A DNA stretch of 64,000 nucleotides from Indolivaga macrotermitis (GCF_900128985.1 NZ_FQUC01000001.1:62001-126000); one strand, 5' to 3'; shown: positions 24,650 to 34,948, counted from the first letter of the stretch. The notes: generated by a model from the sequence alone, not told the origin. A program made the numbers and translations.

Positions 24650-24744
24650 TTAACGCCCACTTCACAGAACGGAACCTCGCACCTCCAGTTAATGCCGCTT
24701 GGCTAACGCCTGATTACCTGAATCGACATAACTAAGTTTTAACA

Positions 24745-25710
24745 TTATGAGTCTAATCCTTCTATCATTTTAATAGTACCGTCCGCATTATACTCCAGTT
24801 CAACGACCTTCATGCTGCGCAGCCATGTTTTGCCTTCCGAAGGAACACAATCGTGATGGAACAAATACCACTTTCCTTTATATTCGACAATACTGTGGTG
24901 GGTAGTCCAGCCCACAACAGGAGTGAGTATCACCCCCTGATAAGTGAAAGGTCCGTATGGATTATCACCGATAGCATAACAAATGTAGTGAGTATCGCCT
25001 GTTGAATACGAAAAATAGTACTTGCCGTTATACTTGTGCATCCATGACGCTTCGAAGAAGCGATGCGGATTGCCGTGTGTCAGCGGATTACCCTTATCAT
25101 CAACAATAAGCAGGTCGCGGGGTTCTTCGGCAAATTCGAGCATATCATCCCGTAGTCTGGCTACTTTGGGCGAAAGGGCAGGTTCATTCGCATCAGGTAA
25201 AATAGCAGATTCCAAAGCCTTGTTGTTCCGGTAACGTTGAAGCTGTCCGCCCCATATTCCACCGAAATAGATATAATATTCGCCCTTGTCTTCGAATACA
25301 CAGGGGTCTATGCTGTAACTGCCTTTTATGGGGTGGGGTTCGGCTGTGAAGGGGCCATAAGGTTTGTCGCTTACAGCTACCCCAAGCCGGAATATATCGT
25401 TCTGGTCTTTCATCGAGAAGTACAGGTAATACTTCCCATCTTTACAAGCCACATCGCAGTCCCACAACTGACGACCCGACCACGGAACGCTTTTCACATC
25501 CAGAACTAATCCATGATCGGTAATAGCTCCGTTTACATCGTCCATTGAGAATACATGATAATCTTCCATATTGAAGTGGTCTCCATTGTCGTTTTCGGCA
25601 ACACCGCTTTCCCAGTCGTGCGAAGGGTATATGTATAACTTACCTTCGAAAACATGAGCCGAAGGGTCTGCCATATAGGCATCGGGGAATAAGTATCTTG
25701 ATTTTTTCAT
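24745..25710 (-). CDS. Glycoside hydrolase family 43, cytoplasmic (beta-xylosidase type)
   Basis: 321 residues with no signal peptide (starts MKKSRYLFPDAYMADPSAHV), so the enzyme acts in the cytoplasm on imported short xylo-oligosaccharides. Catalytic carboxylates: Asp15 (MADPSAHV), Asp135 (YSIDPCVF) and Glu220 (FFEASWMHK). The architecture is a bare propeller, as in subfamily GH43_1 beta-xylosidases/arabinofuranosidases of Bacteroides xylan loci. It lies 57 bp after GH10. The GPH sugar symporter encoded upstream in the same direction would supply its substrate. Specificity (xylosidase or arabinofuranosidase) is inferred from context. Confidence 0.92.
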   Translation of the reverse strand: MKKSRYLFPDAYMADPSAHVFEGKLYIYPSHDWESGVAENDNGDHFNMEDYHVFSMDDVNGAITDHGLVLDVKSVPWSGRQLWDCDVACKDGKYYLYFSMKDQNDIFRLGVAVSDKPYGPFTAEPHPIKGSYSIDPCVFEDKGEYYIYFGGIWGGQLQRYRNNKALESAILPDANEPALSPKVARLRDDMLEFAEEPRDLLIVDDKGNPLTHGNPHRFFEASWMHKYNGKYYFSYSTGDTHYICYAIGDNPYGPFTYQGVILTPVVGWTTHHSIVEYKGKWYLFHHDCVPSEGKTWLRSMKVVELEYNADGTIKMIEGLDS

Positions 25711-25767
25711 TTTGTTATTGTTTTTAATTCTAAGACTTAGTGCCTTTACGTTTATAAAACTGTATTC

Positions 25768-26922
25768 TTACTTCTTTTCGTCTTTAGCCAATTCTATGAT
25801 TTTTGCTACAACAGGTTTGGGTTCATGATTGCGGTCGAACAACAACGGATAATCGGTACGACCTTTTACAGGCCAGTCGTTACGCCACGAATCGCCATCG
25901 CTGACACCCCAAAGGGTTACCCGGCTGATCTTATCCTGATGTTTCAGGAACAGTTTGAAGAAATCGAGATACCTCGCTTCCAACTTTTGAGCCATGTCTT
26001 CTGGTAAACCGTTCGCATAAGGATTCAACGACTGTTGATATTCGACGTTCATCGAAACTTCTGCTCCACCTTCTTTAGTAGGGAAGGGAAGTACGGTTAT
26101 GTCGAACTCGGTAATCATCACTTTCACATTGAGTGCGGCAAATGCCAGAAGGCTTTTCTCGAAAGCGTCTATAGTAGGGAAGTCCATCATAGAATGCCCC
26201 TGCATACCTATGGCATCTATTTTGATTCCTTTTGCCTGCAAGTCTTTAACCATCTTCACCACTCCCTGACATTTAGCTTCGTGCGACATCGAATAATCGT
26301 TGTAATACAACTCGGCATCAGGATCGGCCTCATGGGCAAACTGGAAAGCGAGACTTATATATTCTTCACCTATGATGGTGTAGAATTTACTCTCTCGCCA
26401 TGTACCGTCATCGTTAAAAGCTTCGTTAACAACATCCCATCCTTTAACACGTCCTTTGTAACGGCTTACCAGAGTCGATATATGATTTTTCATACGCTCT
26501 ATCAAAACCTCTTTTGATACGTCTTTGCCTTTATCGTCTACAAAGAACCAGTCGGGAGCTTGCGAATGCCAGATCAGTGTATGTCCTATAATGAACATAT
26601 TGTTCTCTTCGCCGAACTTCACAAACTGGTCGGACTTGGTAAAGTCGAATTGTCCCTCTTTAGGTTGTATCACTTCGCTTTTCATGCAGTTTTCGGCAAC
26701 GATGGAGTTGAACTGCTGTTTGATTACTCTCACTCCGGCGGTATCCTTGCCCGAATCGTGATTGGTATTAGTGGCTACACCTATCAGAAACTTGTCTTTG
26801 AAAGCTTCTTTCAATGTAGGCTCATCGGGTGTTTCCGTTTGTTTAGCAGTGGTACAGCTGATAGCCAGAACCGCCACAGCCATGAGTGCCGTCTTAAAGA
26901 TTACGGAATAGTTCTTTGTCAT
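25768..26922 (-). CDS. Endo-1,4-beta-xylanase, GH10 lipoprotein
   Basis: Cleaves the xylan backbone. 384 residues. A lipobox at LAISCTTAK (Cys23) anchors it in the outer membrane, probably facing outside so that oligosaccharides are made next to SusC/SusD. The TIM barrel runs ~36-380. Acid/base Glu167 lies in GWDVVNEAF and nucleophile Glu272 in [26 protein letters not shown] and the C-terminal [12 protein letters not shown] are family signatures. No carbohydrate-binding module is inserted. A 332-bp gap with unusual repeats precedes it, so it may have a separate promoter from the transporter-esterase part of the operon. Confidence 0.96.
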   Translation of the reverse strand: MTKNYSVIFKTALMAVAVLAISCTTAKQTETPDEPTLKEAFKDKFLIGVATNTNHDSGKDTAGVRVIKQQFNSIVAENCMKSEVIQPKEGQFDFTKSDQFVKFGEENNMFIIGHTLIWHSQAPDWFFVDDKGKDVSKEVLIERMKNHISTLVSRYKGRVKGWDVVNEAFNDDGTWRESKFYTIIGEEYISLAFQFAHEADPDAELYYNDYSMSHEAKCQGVVKMVKDLQAKGIKIDAIGMQGHSMMDFPTIDAFEKSLLAFAALNVKVMITEFDITVLPFPTKEGGAEVSMNVEYQQSLNPYANGLPEDMAQKLEARYLDFFKLFLKHQDKISRVTLWGVSDGDSWRNDWPVKGRTDYPLLFDRNHEPKPVVAKIIELAKDEKK

Positions 26923-26996
26923 AACTAGAGTATATTTAGATTTTACATTTCGGGTTATATAAGGTTACAAAAACTATACATACTTATACAAATATC

Positions 26997-27098
26997 GTTA
27001 CCTTTTTGTCACCTTTTTGTTTACTTTGTCACTTTTGTATCTGATTCGTTTTCAGTATTTAATGTCCTAAAAAGTGACAAAGGTGACAAAAGTGACAC
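26997..27098. repeat. Inverted array of GTCAC/GTGAC repeat units upstream of GH10
   Basis: On the left are GTTACCTTTTTGT (26997-27009), GTCACCTTTTTGT (27008-27020) and GTCACTTTTGT (27028-27038). On the right, in inverse orientation, GTGAC occurs at 27074, 27083 and 27092, each preceded by an A run, at an exact 9-bp period. The remaining gap (26923-27254) holds no gene. Such mirrored units could be an operator of the xylanase gene or a strong stem-loop in its leader. CRISPR is excluded by the unit length. Confidence 0.5.
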
Positions 27099-27254
27099 GG
27101 TTTTATTCATTTTTTTATTTATCTGTTTTCTTAATGTATATATTATATCGACTATACAAGATAATCCTTTGTGTCTCCGTGTCTTTGCGTTACAAAATAT
27201 TCATCATTCCTTATTTTGTCATCCATTTACTTTATAGATAAAATAGCTGCATAC

Positions 27255-28736
27255 TTAATTACTCTCCTGCCGTCTCTTTTCCAGATCGGTCTGTATCGAT
27301 TCGTTCAGAGTTTTGGAAATCGGATAGAAGAACAAAGCGATTACACCGATAAAGAAAGTTATAGCCGGTATGATGCTTGATGTCAGTTTGATACCAAAAA
27401 GAGAATCGGCGTTTTGTACGACATTCGGAACAAATCCGAAAGAGTCGATAATTCCTCCGCAAATAGCCCCTCCGATACCGAGTCCGGCTTTCAGAGCGAA
27501 AACGATTCCCGCAAAAACGAATCCAGTCGCACGTCTGTGGTACGTCCATTCCGAATGATCTGCCACATCGCCCATCATTGCCCAAAGTAGCGGAATAGTA
27601 GGAGCATAGGCAAGGCTTTTCAGGATATTCAACCCGAATATCAGCCCGACACTTTTCGCAGGAACGACAAAGAATAAGGCGGTAAATAAGGCTGTAAGCG
27701 CCAGACAGATAATAAACACATTGCGCTTGCCGAATATATTGGATAAGGTTTGCGACAGCAGAATAACACCTATCAGGGTAATGAACTGTCCTACCATATT
27801 AAACAAACTGAATCCTACGGCAAATACATCATCATTAGAATGAGCGATCAACCCGAAAGCATTTAATATGCTATATCCTACACCCTGACTTGTGCCGTCT
27901 GATGTTACCAGCCCAATTCCTTTCAAGAAGCCATATAAAGCATCTTTATCCACATAATAGTTGAAATAATATGACATGCCGCTGCCCCACATAGCAAGCG
28001 TAGTGAAAAGGAATAATGTAAGGATGAACATCGCTTTCCACGGGCGGCTGTTCAGGATATCCTTAAAATCCTGTTTTACGGATGTCTTTTGGTCTTTAGG
28101 TGGGCTGATACGTTCTTTAGCCGAAAAGAAGGTAATGAACATCAGTATAGCCGCTACCACTGCAAAAATAGTAATGGTGATAAACCAACCTTTTGACGGA
28201 TCACCGTTCCCGAACTTATTTACTAATGGAAGCGTTAACCCCTGTACGACAAATGTAGCGATGGTAGCCGTAACAAAACGGATAGACGAAATGCTGGTAC
28301 GCTCGCGTATATCGCCTGTCATTACACCACCTAAAGATGAATAAGGTGTGTTGTTGAACGAGTATATCGACATCAGCAGGGTATAGGTGATACCTGCATA
28401 AATGATTTTTCCGCGTTCGCTAATATCGGGAGTCGTAAATGCCAGTACGAAGAATACAGCGAAAGGAATAGCTGTCCACAACAGCCACGGGCGGTATTTA
28501 CCCCATTTTGTATTGGTCCGGTCGGAAAGAATCCCTACCATCGGGTCGACAAATGCGTCGAATACCCTTGCCACGAGCAGGATCATCCCTGCGGCGGTGG
28601 CTTTTATCCCGAATACATCCGTATAGAAGAATAGCTGGAACATCATCATCATCTGGAAAACCAGATTGGCTGATCCGTCCCCGAGGCTGTATCCAACCTT
28701 CTCCCGGAATGAAACTTTGTCTGTTGAAGTGCTCAT
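27255..28736 (-). CDS. GPH-family sugar:cation symporter (xylo-oligosaccharide or xyloside importer)
   Basis: 493 residues, inner membrane, about 12 transmembrane helices in the MFS fold. The GPH (glycoside-pentoside-hexuronide) signature is present near the N-terminus: KVGYSLGDGSANLVFQ followed by the loop DAFVDPMVGILSDRTNTKWGKYRPWLL. Close in outline to XynP/YicJ-type transporters. Placed between the acetylesterase gene (24 bp) and the GH10/GH43 genes, it most likely brings xylobiose, xylose oligomers or released uronosides into the cytoplasm for the signal-less GH43. Cation and exact sugar cannot be read. Confidence 0.93.
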   Translation of the reverse strand: MSTSTDKVSFREKVGYSLGDGSANLVFQMMMMFQLFFYTDVFGIKATAAGMILLVARVFDAFVDPMVGILSDRTNTKWGKYRPWLLWTAIPFAVFFVLAFTTPDISERGKIIYAGITYTLLMSIYSFNNTPYSSLGGVMTGDIRERTSISSIRFVTATIATFVVQGLTLPLVNKFGNGDPSKGWFITITIFAVVAAILMFITFFSAKERISPPKDQKTSVKQDFKDILNSRPWKAMFILTLFLFTTLAMWGSGMSYYFNYYVDKDALYGFLKGIGLVTSDGTSQGVGYSILNAFGLIAHSNDDVFAVGFSLFNMVGQFITLIGVILLSQTLSNIFGKRNVFIICLALTALFTALFFVVPAKSVGLIFGLNILKSLAYAPTIPLLWAMMGDVADHSEWTYHRRATGFVFAGIVFALKAGLGIGGAICGGIIDSFGFVPNVVQNADSLFGIKLTSSIIPAITFFIGVIALFFYPISKTLNESIQTDLEKRRQESN

Positions 28737-28760
28737 AATCTTAGTTTTTATCTTTTTATC

Positions 28761-30677
28761 TTACTTAATTTCGAATGGTATAGCCGGTAATCCTTGCGAG
28801 TTGAATAGATTAGCCGACAGGGCATTGTCGCTCCATGCGTACCGCACTGATGCAGGTGAGGCTACATTATCAGCCCATACTTCTACTGTATCGGGACTTA
28901 TTATTCTGGCTTGTGCCCAAACGTATTTTCCGTCTGCTCCGCAAATGGCAAATCCCCGTAATTTATCTTCCGCTTTCAGCGAGTCACCAAAGGTGTTGAA
29001 AGTGAGTATGGCTTTACTTCCATTTATGGAGATACTTTTAATAGCCGGCCCCGAATAGCATACCTGTGTATCACCATAAGCTATATTCTGTGCGGCTAGA
29101 GATAGCCTGTGTCCTACGGTTTTCTTATTTAGCGGATGTATGTCGTTCCATTCTCCCACGTCAGTAACCACTGCCATTGCGGTACCGGGTAGCTTCAATG
29201 CAGCTGTTTGTACATTACGGAGTTCCGCCCATCCGCTTTCGGCAGGCGAATAAGTCGCTTTCAGAAAACTGGGCAATTGTACATACAGGAAGGGTAATTG
29301 TGGGTCGTTTAGCTTATTACGCCAATCTGAGATCAGTGCAGGGAATAACTTTTCGTATTCTTTATTGCGTCCTACATTCGATTCGCCCTGATACCAGATA
29401 ACTCCTTTTACCGCATAGTTTCGCATAGGTGCTATCATTCCGTTATACAATCCGATAGGCTTATACTGAAAAAAGGTAGTTGAACCCAAAGCCGGCATTT
29501 CGGCTCCTATTTTGTATTTCCATTCTCCGGCCAGAGGTATTCGCTGCCTGCCGATAGTCAGGCTATAAGGCTTGTCTTCTACCAGTCCGCCTTTTCCTGA
29601 ATAGCTTATCAGACGGATAGTAACATTATTCGATCCTTTCCGCAGTATTTCTTTAGGCACATTATAGATTCGTGGAGGGTACATGTACGAAGTAGTACCC
29701 ACAAATGTTCCGTTGACAAATACCGAGTCGCAATCGACGATACATCCTAAACGAAGTACAGCGTCTTCGAGATTGGTATTATCGGTAATCTCGAAATGTT
29801 TGCGAAACCAGATAGACCCGTTCAAGGGAGCCACACCCTTGTCTTCCCAAAATCCGGGAAGGGTGATCGTTCCCCATGCCGAATCGTCGGTATTTTCTTT
29901 GTTCCAGAGCGCAGTTCCTGCATCATTTGCATTGAGAGTCGTTACCCAATTATTCCTCGCCTCGTTTTCCGATTGGGTAGTCTTGTTCCGGTATTCGTCG
30001 TTGGCGCATTTCTCAGCTTCATTAATAAAGTAGGGAAATTGGGCTAACCCCTCTTTACTGACCCATGCTTCGGCAGGTGAACCACCTACCGCAGAGTTGA
30101 TAAGCCCTACAGGTACTCCGTATTTGGCATACAGGTCTTTGGCAAAAAAATAAGCGACGGCTGAGAAATCCAGAATAGATTCTTTCTGTGCTTTTGTCCA
30201 GCTTCCGTATTTATAATCGGTTTGTGGTTGTTCGAAGTTATACGTCATCGGTACTTTGAACTGGCGGATATTAGGATTATCGTCCTTCTCTATTTCTTCC
30301 CGATACTTCTCCATTACACGCCTTACGGGTAACTCCATGTTCGATTGACCCGAACATAACCACACATCACCTATCAGAATATCATTCAATTGTATATGAT
30401 TGATAGTCATGCTGTACGGCCCTCCCGCTTGTTGAGAAGGGAGAGTAACGCTCCATTGCCCCTCCGCATTGGCTTTTGTTTTATATGTTTTCCCCTTGAA
30501 GCTGACCTTCACCGCTTCTGACGGATCAGCCCAACCCCATATATTAAGAGGTTTTTCCCGTTGAAGTACCATTCCGTCACTTACCAACTTGGGTAGCTTT
30601 ACTTCTGCCTGAGAACTTACTCCGGCGAAAAGCAATAGGGTAACTAAGAAAATTCGGTTTATATATTTTGCATTCAT
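28761..30677 (-). CDS. Sialate-O-acetylesterase-like (SASA) carbohydrate acetylesterase with inserted jelly-roll domain
   Basis: 638 residues, signal peptide ending VSSQAE (~residue 24), so exported. SGNH-type hydrolase: block I WLCSGQSNMELPV with the nucleophile Ser, later VKGVIWYQGESNVGR, and the C-terminal DIHPLNK with the catalytic Asp/His. Between block I and the rest sits a beta-jelly-roll (~260-385: NTDDSAWGTITLPGFWEDKG, SIWFRKHFEI) like the GH2 sugar-binding domain. I know this layout from xylan/xyloglucan acetylesterases of the CE20 type. In this locus the role is very probably removal of acetyl groups from xylo-oligosaccharides; it starts 10 bp after GH115 ends. Confidence 0.88.
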   Translation of the reverse strand: MNAKYINRIFLVTLLLFAGVSSQAEVKLPKLVSDGMVLQREKPLNIWGWADPSEAVKVSFKGKTYKTKANAEGQWSVTLPSQQAGGPYSMTINHIQLNDILIGDVWLCSGQSNMELPVRRVMEKYREEIEKDDNPNIRQFKVPMTYNFEQPQTDYKYGSWTKAQKESILDFSAVAYFFAKDLYAKYGVPVGLINSAVGGSPAEAWVSKEGLAQFPYFINEAEKCANDEYRNKTTQSENEARNNWVTTLNANDAGTALWNKENTDDSAWGTITLPGFWEDKGVAPLNGSIWFRKHFEITDNTNLEDAVLRLGCIVDCDSVFVNGTFVGTTSYMYPPRIYNVPKEILRKGSNNVTIRLISYSGKGGLVEDKPYSLTIGRQRIPLAGEWKYKIGAEMPALGSTTFFQYKPIGLYNGMIAPMRNYAVKGVIWYQGESNVGRNKEYEKLFPALISDWRNKLNDPQLPFLYVQLPSFLKATYSPAESGWAELRNVQTAALKLPGTAMAVVTDVGEWNDIHPLNKKTVGHRLSLAAQNIAYGDTQVCYSGPAIKSISINGSKAILTFNTFGDSLKAEDKLRGFAICGADGKYVWAQARIISPDTVEVWADNVASPASVRYAWSDNALSANLFNSQGLPAIPFEIK

Positions 30678-30687
30678 AATGAGTGTA

Positions 30688-33189
30688 TTACATTATTCTT
30701 GGACTTTCGGGAGCACCCAGAAACGAAGGTTTCAGACCTCCCATATCGAGGATTAGTTTTTGCAGGACGATACCCGGATCTAATGCCCTGAAACGGATTG
30801 TATGCTTGCCCGGCTTATCTATTACATGCTTTGTTTTACTTTCGTTGATGCTGGCTGCCAAACGGGCTTCGTGCTCTCTTTCGGTATATATTCCGTTGAA
30901 GTTTACGATTTGTTCGTCTTGTCCGTCTATCGAAATAGCATAACGCAAACCCTTATTGGCATTGAAGTTGAGGGTAGGAGAGAGTAGTACCGATAAGGTT
31001 ACTTCTCCCGCAGTCTCGACCTCTATTTCATATTCCAGAACCATATTATCGGTAGGAGTTACGGTTACAGGCATAGTTGTTACCGCAGATAAGGTTTTCC
31101 CCATGTGTGGAATCACTTGCCACGCCACCCCATTTCCATTAATAGCACGTGTGTAATTTTCGGCTTCGATGGCAATATAACCATCTGTTTCTTTGAATAT
31201 GGGTCTGTTTTCTTGATCGGTTTCTTTCACTCTGAATACCTGTGGCATAATATTCCTATCGGGTTGCTGCCACGATGTATAGCCTATATGTGTCTGATCC
31301 ATCATATGATTCCATTTTCCTCCCGATATTTCTTTGTTGTAATGATAGGTCAATAAAGAATCCCTTTCGAATAATGCTTCTGCCTTGTTTGCCCATTGAT
31401 TAGCTTCTATGTCATTCTTTTCGAACAGATCGTGATTCATTGCAACCGCATAATACATTTCGTACAGATTGGCACAGGCCTGTATCGGAAACAGCACAAG
31501 CTGATCGTATGCATTCCTGTATTCCACAGGAAGCATATAGTTTATTTTGAAAGCTTCGGCCAGTAAGTTGTTATACTCATCCGTAACATTGCGGAACTCG
31601 TTGTAATTATGCAGACTGTATATCTTTTCATTCAGAAGTTCGGGTGTAACCCTACGGTTGTATTTAGTATACAGATTTATCAGGCGGGCAATGTCTTTTG
31701 CATATTGGTTACCGAACTGCACAGCACACCATTGTTCGATATGATCTAACAGGTTATCAGCATTGAAACGGTTTGGGTTCCAAGCCATATCCAGAAAGAA
31801 GCTGATAGGGTATTCCATCGGTTTCAGATCACCTACGTTAACAATCCACAGGCGGTCTACTCCGTATTCGTATGTGAGGTTCATCTGCTCCCATATCCGC
31901 TGTACGGGCGATACATTCAGCCATTTATAATTGCGTGGGCCGCCTACATAATCGAAATGATAATACATTCCGTATCCTCCCGCTCTTTTCGGTGAATTGA
32001 GGTCGGGCAGTTTACGTACATTGCCCCAGTTATCGTCGCAAAGCAGCAGGGTAACGTCGTCGGGTACACGCATTCCGTGATCGTAATAGTCCTGTACCTC
32101 TTTGTACAAAGCCCAGAGCTGAGGTGTTTGATCTGCTTTCTTTCCTATGGTTTTAGCGATAATATTCCGTTGATTTTTCACAATCTGCTCAAGCAAGGCG
32201 ATATTATATTTTTCGCTCATAGGTTCATCTCCATCTCCACGCATACCTATCGTGACAATATCTTCGGTATGTTTCATCCGTTCGATACCTTTTTGCCAGA
32301 ATGAATCGAGCGTATTCTTGTTGGTTTGGTAATTCCATGCACCTTGTCCGTATCTTTTCCATTCTTTGTGAGCCCGTGCCATTGGTTCGTGGTGCGATGT
32401 GCCCATAACAATACCCATCTCGTTCGCTAAAACCGAGTTTTGAGGATCGTCATCATAAAATGCAGCGTCCCACATGGCAGGCCACATATAATTGCCTTTC
32501 AACCGGAGAAGCAATTCGAATACTTTTTCGTAAAACCGGTGGTTGTATCCCCCGAAATTTTCGTTCACCCATCCTGTAAGGGCAGGAGCTTCATCATTCA
32601 GGAATATTCCCCGGTATCTTACGGCAGGTTCTCCCGCTGTATATGTTCCGGATTGTATGTAGACTTCGTTATTCTTCTTGACAGGTACATCCGCCCAGTA
32701 ATACCACGGCGAAACGCCTATCTGTGCCGATAGTTCATATATTCCGTATATAGTTCCGCGCTTATCGCTTCCAGCTATAACAAGGGCTGTTTCAATCCCA
32801 TCCTGAGGAGATTCTATGGTTGTTATGATATACTTCTCGTATTTGCCGGAAAGGCTTTCACCATCGATCTTTTTCTCGCTAATAAGTCTATCTATCAATG
32901 GTGAATTGCCTGCCGTTCCAATGATTATAGAAGAAGTTGATTGTCCCAAAACAGGCTTTTTACCTGTAACCATTTGTATATCGTTCCGTAGATCGTTAAC
33001 CGCACGGAGAATACCTTTATCCTCCGAATCTGTCAATATTGATGCTATTTCTGACCCAGCAGCCAACGGAAAGCCATTCGCTGTTTTACTGAATGTAACG
33101 AAGTTTCCCCTGTCTGAGGCATAACTATATACGCCGCTAAGTAGGATCAGCAGCAACAAACATTTTCGTATGATTCCGGATGTAGGCAT
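30688..33189 (-). CDS. Xylan alpha-1,2-glucuronidase, GH115
   Basis: Cleaves (4-O-methyl)-glucuronosyl branches from internal xylosyl residues of long xylan chains, work that GH67 cannot do. 833 residues with an N-terminal signal (ends YSYASDRG, ~residue 25). Family features: N-terminal SSIIIGTAG domain, AGSDKRGTIYGIYELSAQIGVSPWYYWADVP, the barrel motif VRYRGIFLNDEAPALTGW, GTSHHEPMARAHKEW, and VTLLLCDDNWGN; the C-terminal beta domain (~670-815) has VLEYEIEVETAGEVTLSVLL. Between the GH35-like gene (26 bp) and the acetylesterase (10 bp), firmly inside the operon. Confidence 0.95.
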   Translation of the reverse strand: MPTSGIIRKCLLLLILLSGVYSYASDRGNFVTFSKTANGFPLAAGSEIASILTDSEDKGILRAVNDLRNDIQMVTGKKPVLGQSTSSIIIGTAGNSPLIDRLISEKKIDGESLSGKYEKYIITTIESPQDGIETALVIAGSDKRGTIYGIYELSAQIGVSPWYYWADVPVKKNNEVYIQSGTYTAGEPAVRYRGIFLNDEAPALTGWVNENFGGYNHRFYEKVFELLLRLKGNYMWPAMWDAAFYDDDPQNSVLANEMGIVMGTSHHEPMARAHKEWKRYGQGAWNYQTNKNTLDSFWQKGIERMKHTEDIVTIGMRGDGDEPMSEKYNIALLEQIVKNQRNIIAKTIGKKADQTPQLWALYKEVQDYYDHGMRVPDDVTLLLCDDNWGNVRKLPDLNSPKRAGGYGMYYHFDYVGGPRNYKWLNVSPVQRIWEQMNLTYEYGVDRLWIVNVGDLKPMEYPISFFLDMAWNPNRFNADNLLDHIEQWCAVQFGNQYAKDIARLINLYTKYNRRVTPELLNEKIYSLHNYNEFRNVTDEYNNLLAEAFKINYMLPVEYRNAYDQLVLFPIQACANLYEMYYAVAMNHDLFEKNDIEANQWANKAEALFERDSLLTYHYNKEISGGKWNHMMDQTHIGYTSWQQPDRNIMPQVFRVKETDQENRPIFKETDGYIAIEAENYTRAINGNGVAWQVIPHMGKTLSAVTTMPVTVTPTDNMVLEYEIEVETAGEVTLSVLLSPTLNFNANKGLRYAISIDGQDEQIVNFNGIYTEREHEARLAASINESKTKHVIDKPGKHTIRFRALDPGIVLQKLILDMGGLKPSFLGAPESPRIM

Positions 33190-33215
33190 CGTGTTATATT
33201 TTATAAGTTAAGATC

Positions 33216-34853
33216 TTAATATTCGTACAGTTTTACATATTGTATCTGCCATTGTCCGGCAGGAATACGGAGGTGGCGTCCCTGATGGTTCTCGTCACCA
33301 TTCAAGCGGCGGATAGGCTTCATTTTACCATCGGTAAATACAACCTCGTCTATCAGTCCGATACCTGCGGTAACACCCTCTTTTTTACTTTCGAATGTGA
33401 GTACAACACCTGTTCCGGCAACCAGATATTCGCGGGGTGACAGCTCGATAATCAGCGCACCACTTTCAGTCCATGTACTACCGTCTTTAGCGGCGGCGTC
33501 CCATCCCAGAGTATAATCGTGGCGGAATGTGAATGTGTATCCATTCCGTTCGATAATCCGTTCTTTGTTTTCGCCATCGAACCATATGCCATTGGTTTTG
33601 CCCGATCCTTGTTTTTCTTTTAATAAGGGCAATATCTGATGTAAAATACCGTAACTTTTCATCAACGGATAATTTTTGATGTCAGGAGTATTTTCAATCG
33701 AAAACGGACTGAATCCCATTGCATCGTGTTCACCAAAAGCATAGAAAACCCGTGCGGCATTGCCTGTTTCGAGTTTTATTTCGGGTATAAACAGGAGATT
33801 TCCGTCGATATGGTATTGCTGGCACCATCCGGTGAATCCGGGATCATAAATATCGGGAGCCAGAAAGTCGATAGACGGGGCAGCTGCTCTCCATATATCC
33901 AATAGATGGGCTAAAGGGCCTGCACTGGGATATTCTCCGGCTTTACGTCCCCGGCTGTTTAGTGCAGCATTGAGATACATGGGTACAGGGTATCTCTCTT
34001 TTCCGGCTTTGGCTACCTGTTCCACAAAAACAGCATAATGCCATGCCATGAATATCTCGTCGGTTTCGAGTCCTTCGCCGAATATTTCGTTCCAGTTACC
34101 TTTGGTTTTATATCCTTTGGACTGCCAGCGATCAGCGAGTTGAGGACGCAATGTGTTTTTATGCGCCTGCATATAATTAATCAGTTGTTGCGGAACAGCC
34201 GAGTTGAAAGCTTTATTTGCTTCTTTGCTATGGTCGCGGGCATCTTCGAGCATCCCTATCTCGTTTTCGACCTGTACCATTATGACTGTTTGCTGTTGCT
34301 GGTCTATGGTGCGGATATGTCCCATAAGGTTCGAAAAGGCATCCATATCGGCTTTGGTATTATTTTCTGAAAAAGCGGAAAGTATTTCGAGTTTACGTCC
34401 CTTTTTTGTTTCGGCACGAGGGTACTTTTTGCTATCCTCTTTTATCCAGAGTGGACTGTAGCATGACATACTGTTCTTCCATACTCCGAACCACAGGAAA
34501 ACAATTTTAAGGTTATGTTGTCGGGCTAAGTCTATTATCCCGTCTACTAATGTATAATCGAATTTACCCTTTTCGGATTCGGTCAGTTCCCAATATACCG
34601 GAACAAGCATGGTGTTCAACTGCATCTGTTCAAACTTCGCACACACGTCTTTCATATCTTCTAATGACGAAGCGATAGAGTTACCTAGCTCACCTCCCAG
34701 AATCAGAAAAGGCTGATTTTGTACGGTCAACTGGGTAGCTATACCCTTTTTTATAAGACGGGGTGCATCTTGTACAGATTGCTGAGCATATATGCCCGCT
34801 GATATGAGAATACTGAATAGTAGCAGATAGAGTTTATTCTTCATGGTCATCAT
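33216..34853 (-). CDS. GH35-like beta-galactosidase with DUF5597 C-terminal domain
   Basis: 545 residues, signal peptide ending IYAQQS, hence periplasmic. TIM barrel of the GH35/GH42 type: FLILGGELGNS, NTMLVPVYWELTE, acid/base in MVQVENEIGMLEDARD, nucleophile candidate in LLFIPEIKLETG. The C-terminal region (~400-545), with beta strands and TAGIGLIDEVVFTDG, matches what is called DUF5597. Such proteins recur in xylan loci and may remove galactosyl or related caps from complex glucuronoarabinoxylan; the real substrate is not evident. It follows SusD after 142 bp containing a stable hairpin, which may set its expression below SusC/D. ATG 34853 was kept; ATG 34844 is also possible. Confidence 0.85.
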   Translation of the reverse strand: MMTMKNKLYLLLFSILISAGIYAQQSVQDAPRLIKKGIATQLTVQNQPFLILGGELGNSIASSLEDMKDVCAKFEQMQLNTMLVPVYWELTESEKGKFDYTLVDGIIDLARQHNLKIVFLWFGVWKNSMSCYSPLWIKEDSKKYPRAETKKGRKLEILSAFSENNTKADMDAFSNLMGHIRTIDQQQQTVIMVQVENEIGMLEDARDHSKEANKAFNSAVPQQLINYMQAHKNTLRPQLADRWQSKGYKTKGNWNEIFGEGLETDEIFMAWHYAVFVEQVAKAGKERYPVPMYLNAALNSRGRKAGEYPSAGPLAHLLDIWRAAAPSIDFLAPDIYDPGFTGWCQQYHIDGNLLFIPEIKLETGNAARVFYAFGEHDAMGFSPFSIENTPDIKNYPLMKSYGILHQILPLLKEKQGSGKTNGIWFDGENKERIIERNGYTFTFRHDYTLGWDAAAKDGSTWTESGALIIELSPREYLVAGTGVVLTFESKKEGVTAGIGLIDEVVFTDGKMKPIRRLNGDENHQGRHLRIPAGQWQIQYVKLYEY

Positions 34854-34948
34854 CCGATCGTTAAGCTAAATGAAAGGGAGAGAATGCTTGTTAAAGGTGT
34901 ACAAGCACCCTCAACCTTTCTGAAGCTAGTGTAACTATTCCTTTTGGT

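Noticed and set aside
26997-27098. CRISPR array
   Set aside because: Units are only about 9-13 bp, partly overlapping, in both orientations, and without spacers or cas genes.
27160-27200. Possible ncRNA in the T/G-rich stretch with repeated GTGTCT-like words
   Set aside because: Simple word repetition without a stable fold, promoter or terminator; it may be a common intergenic repeat but cannot be supported from one copy.
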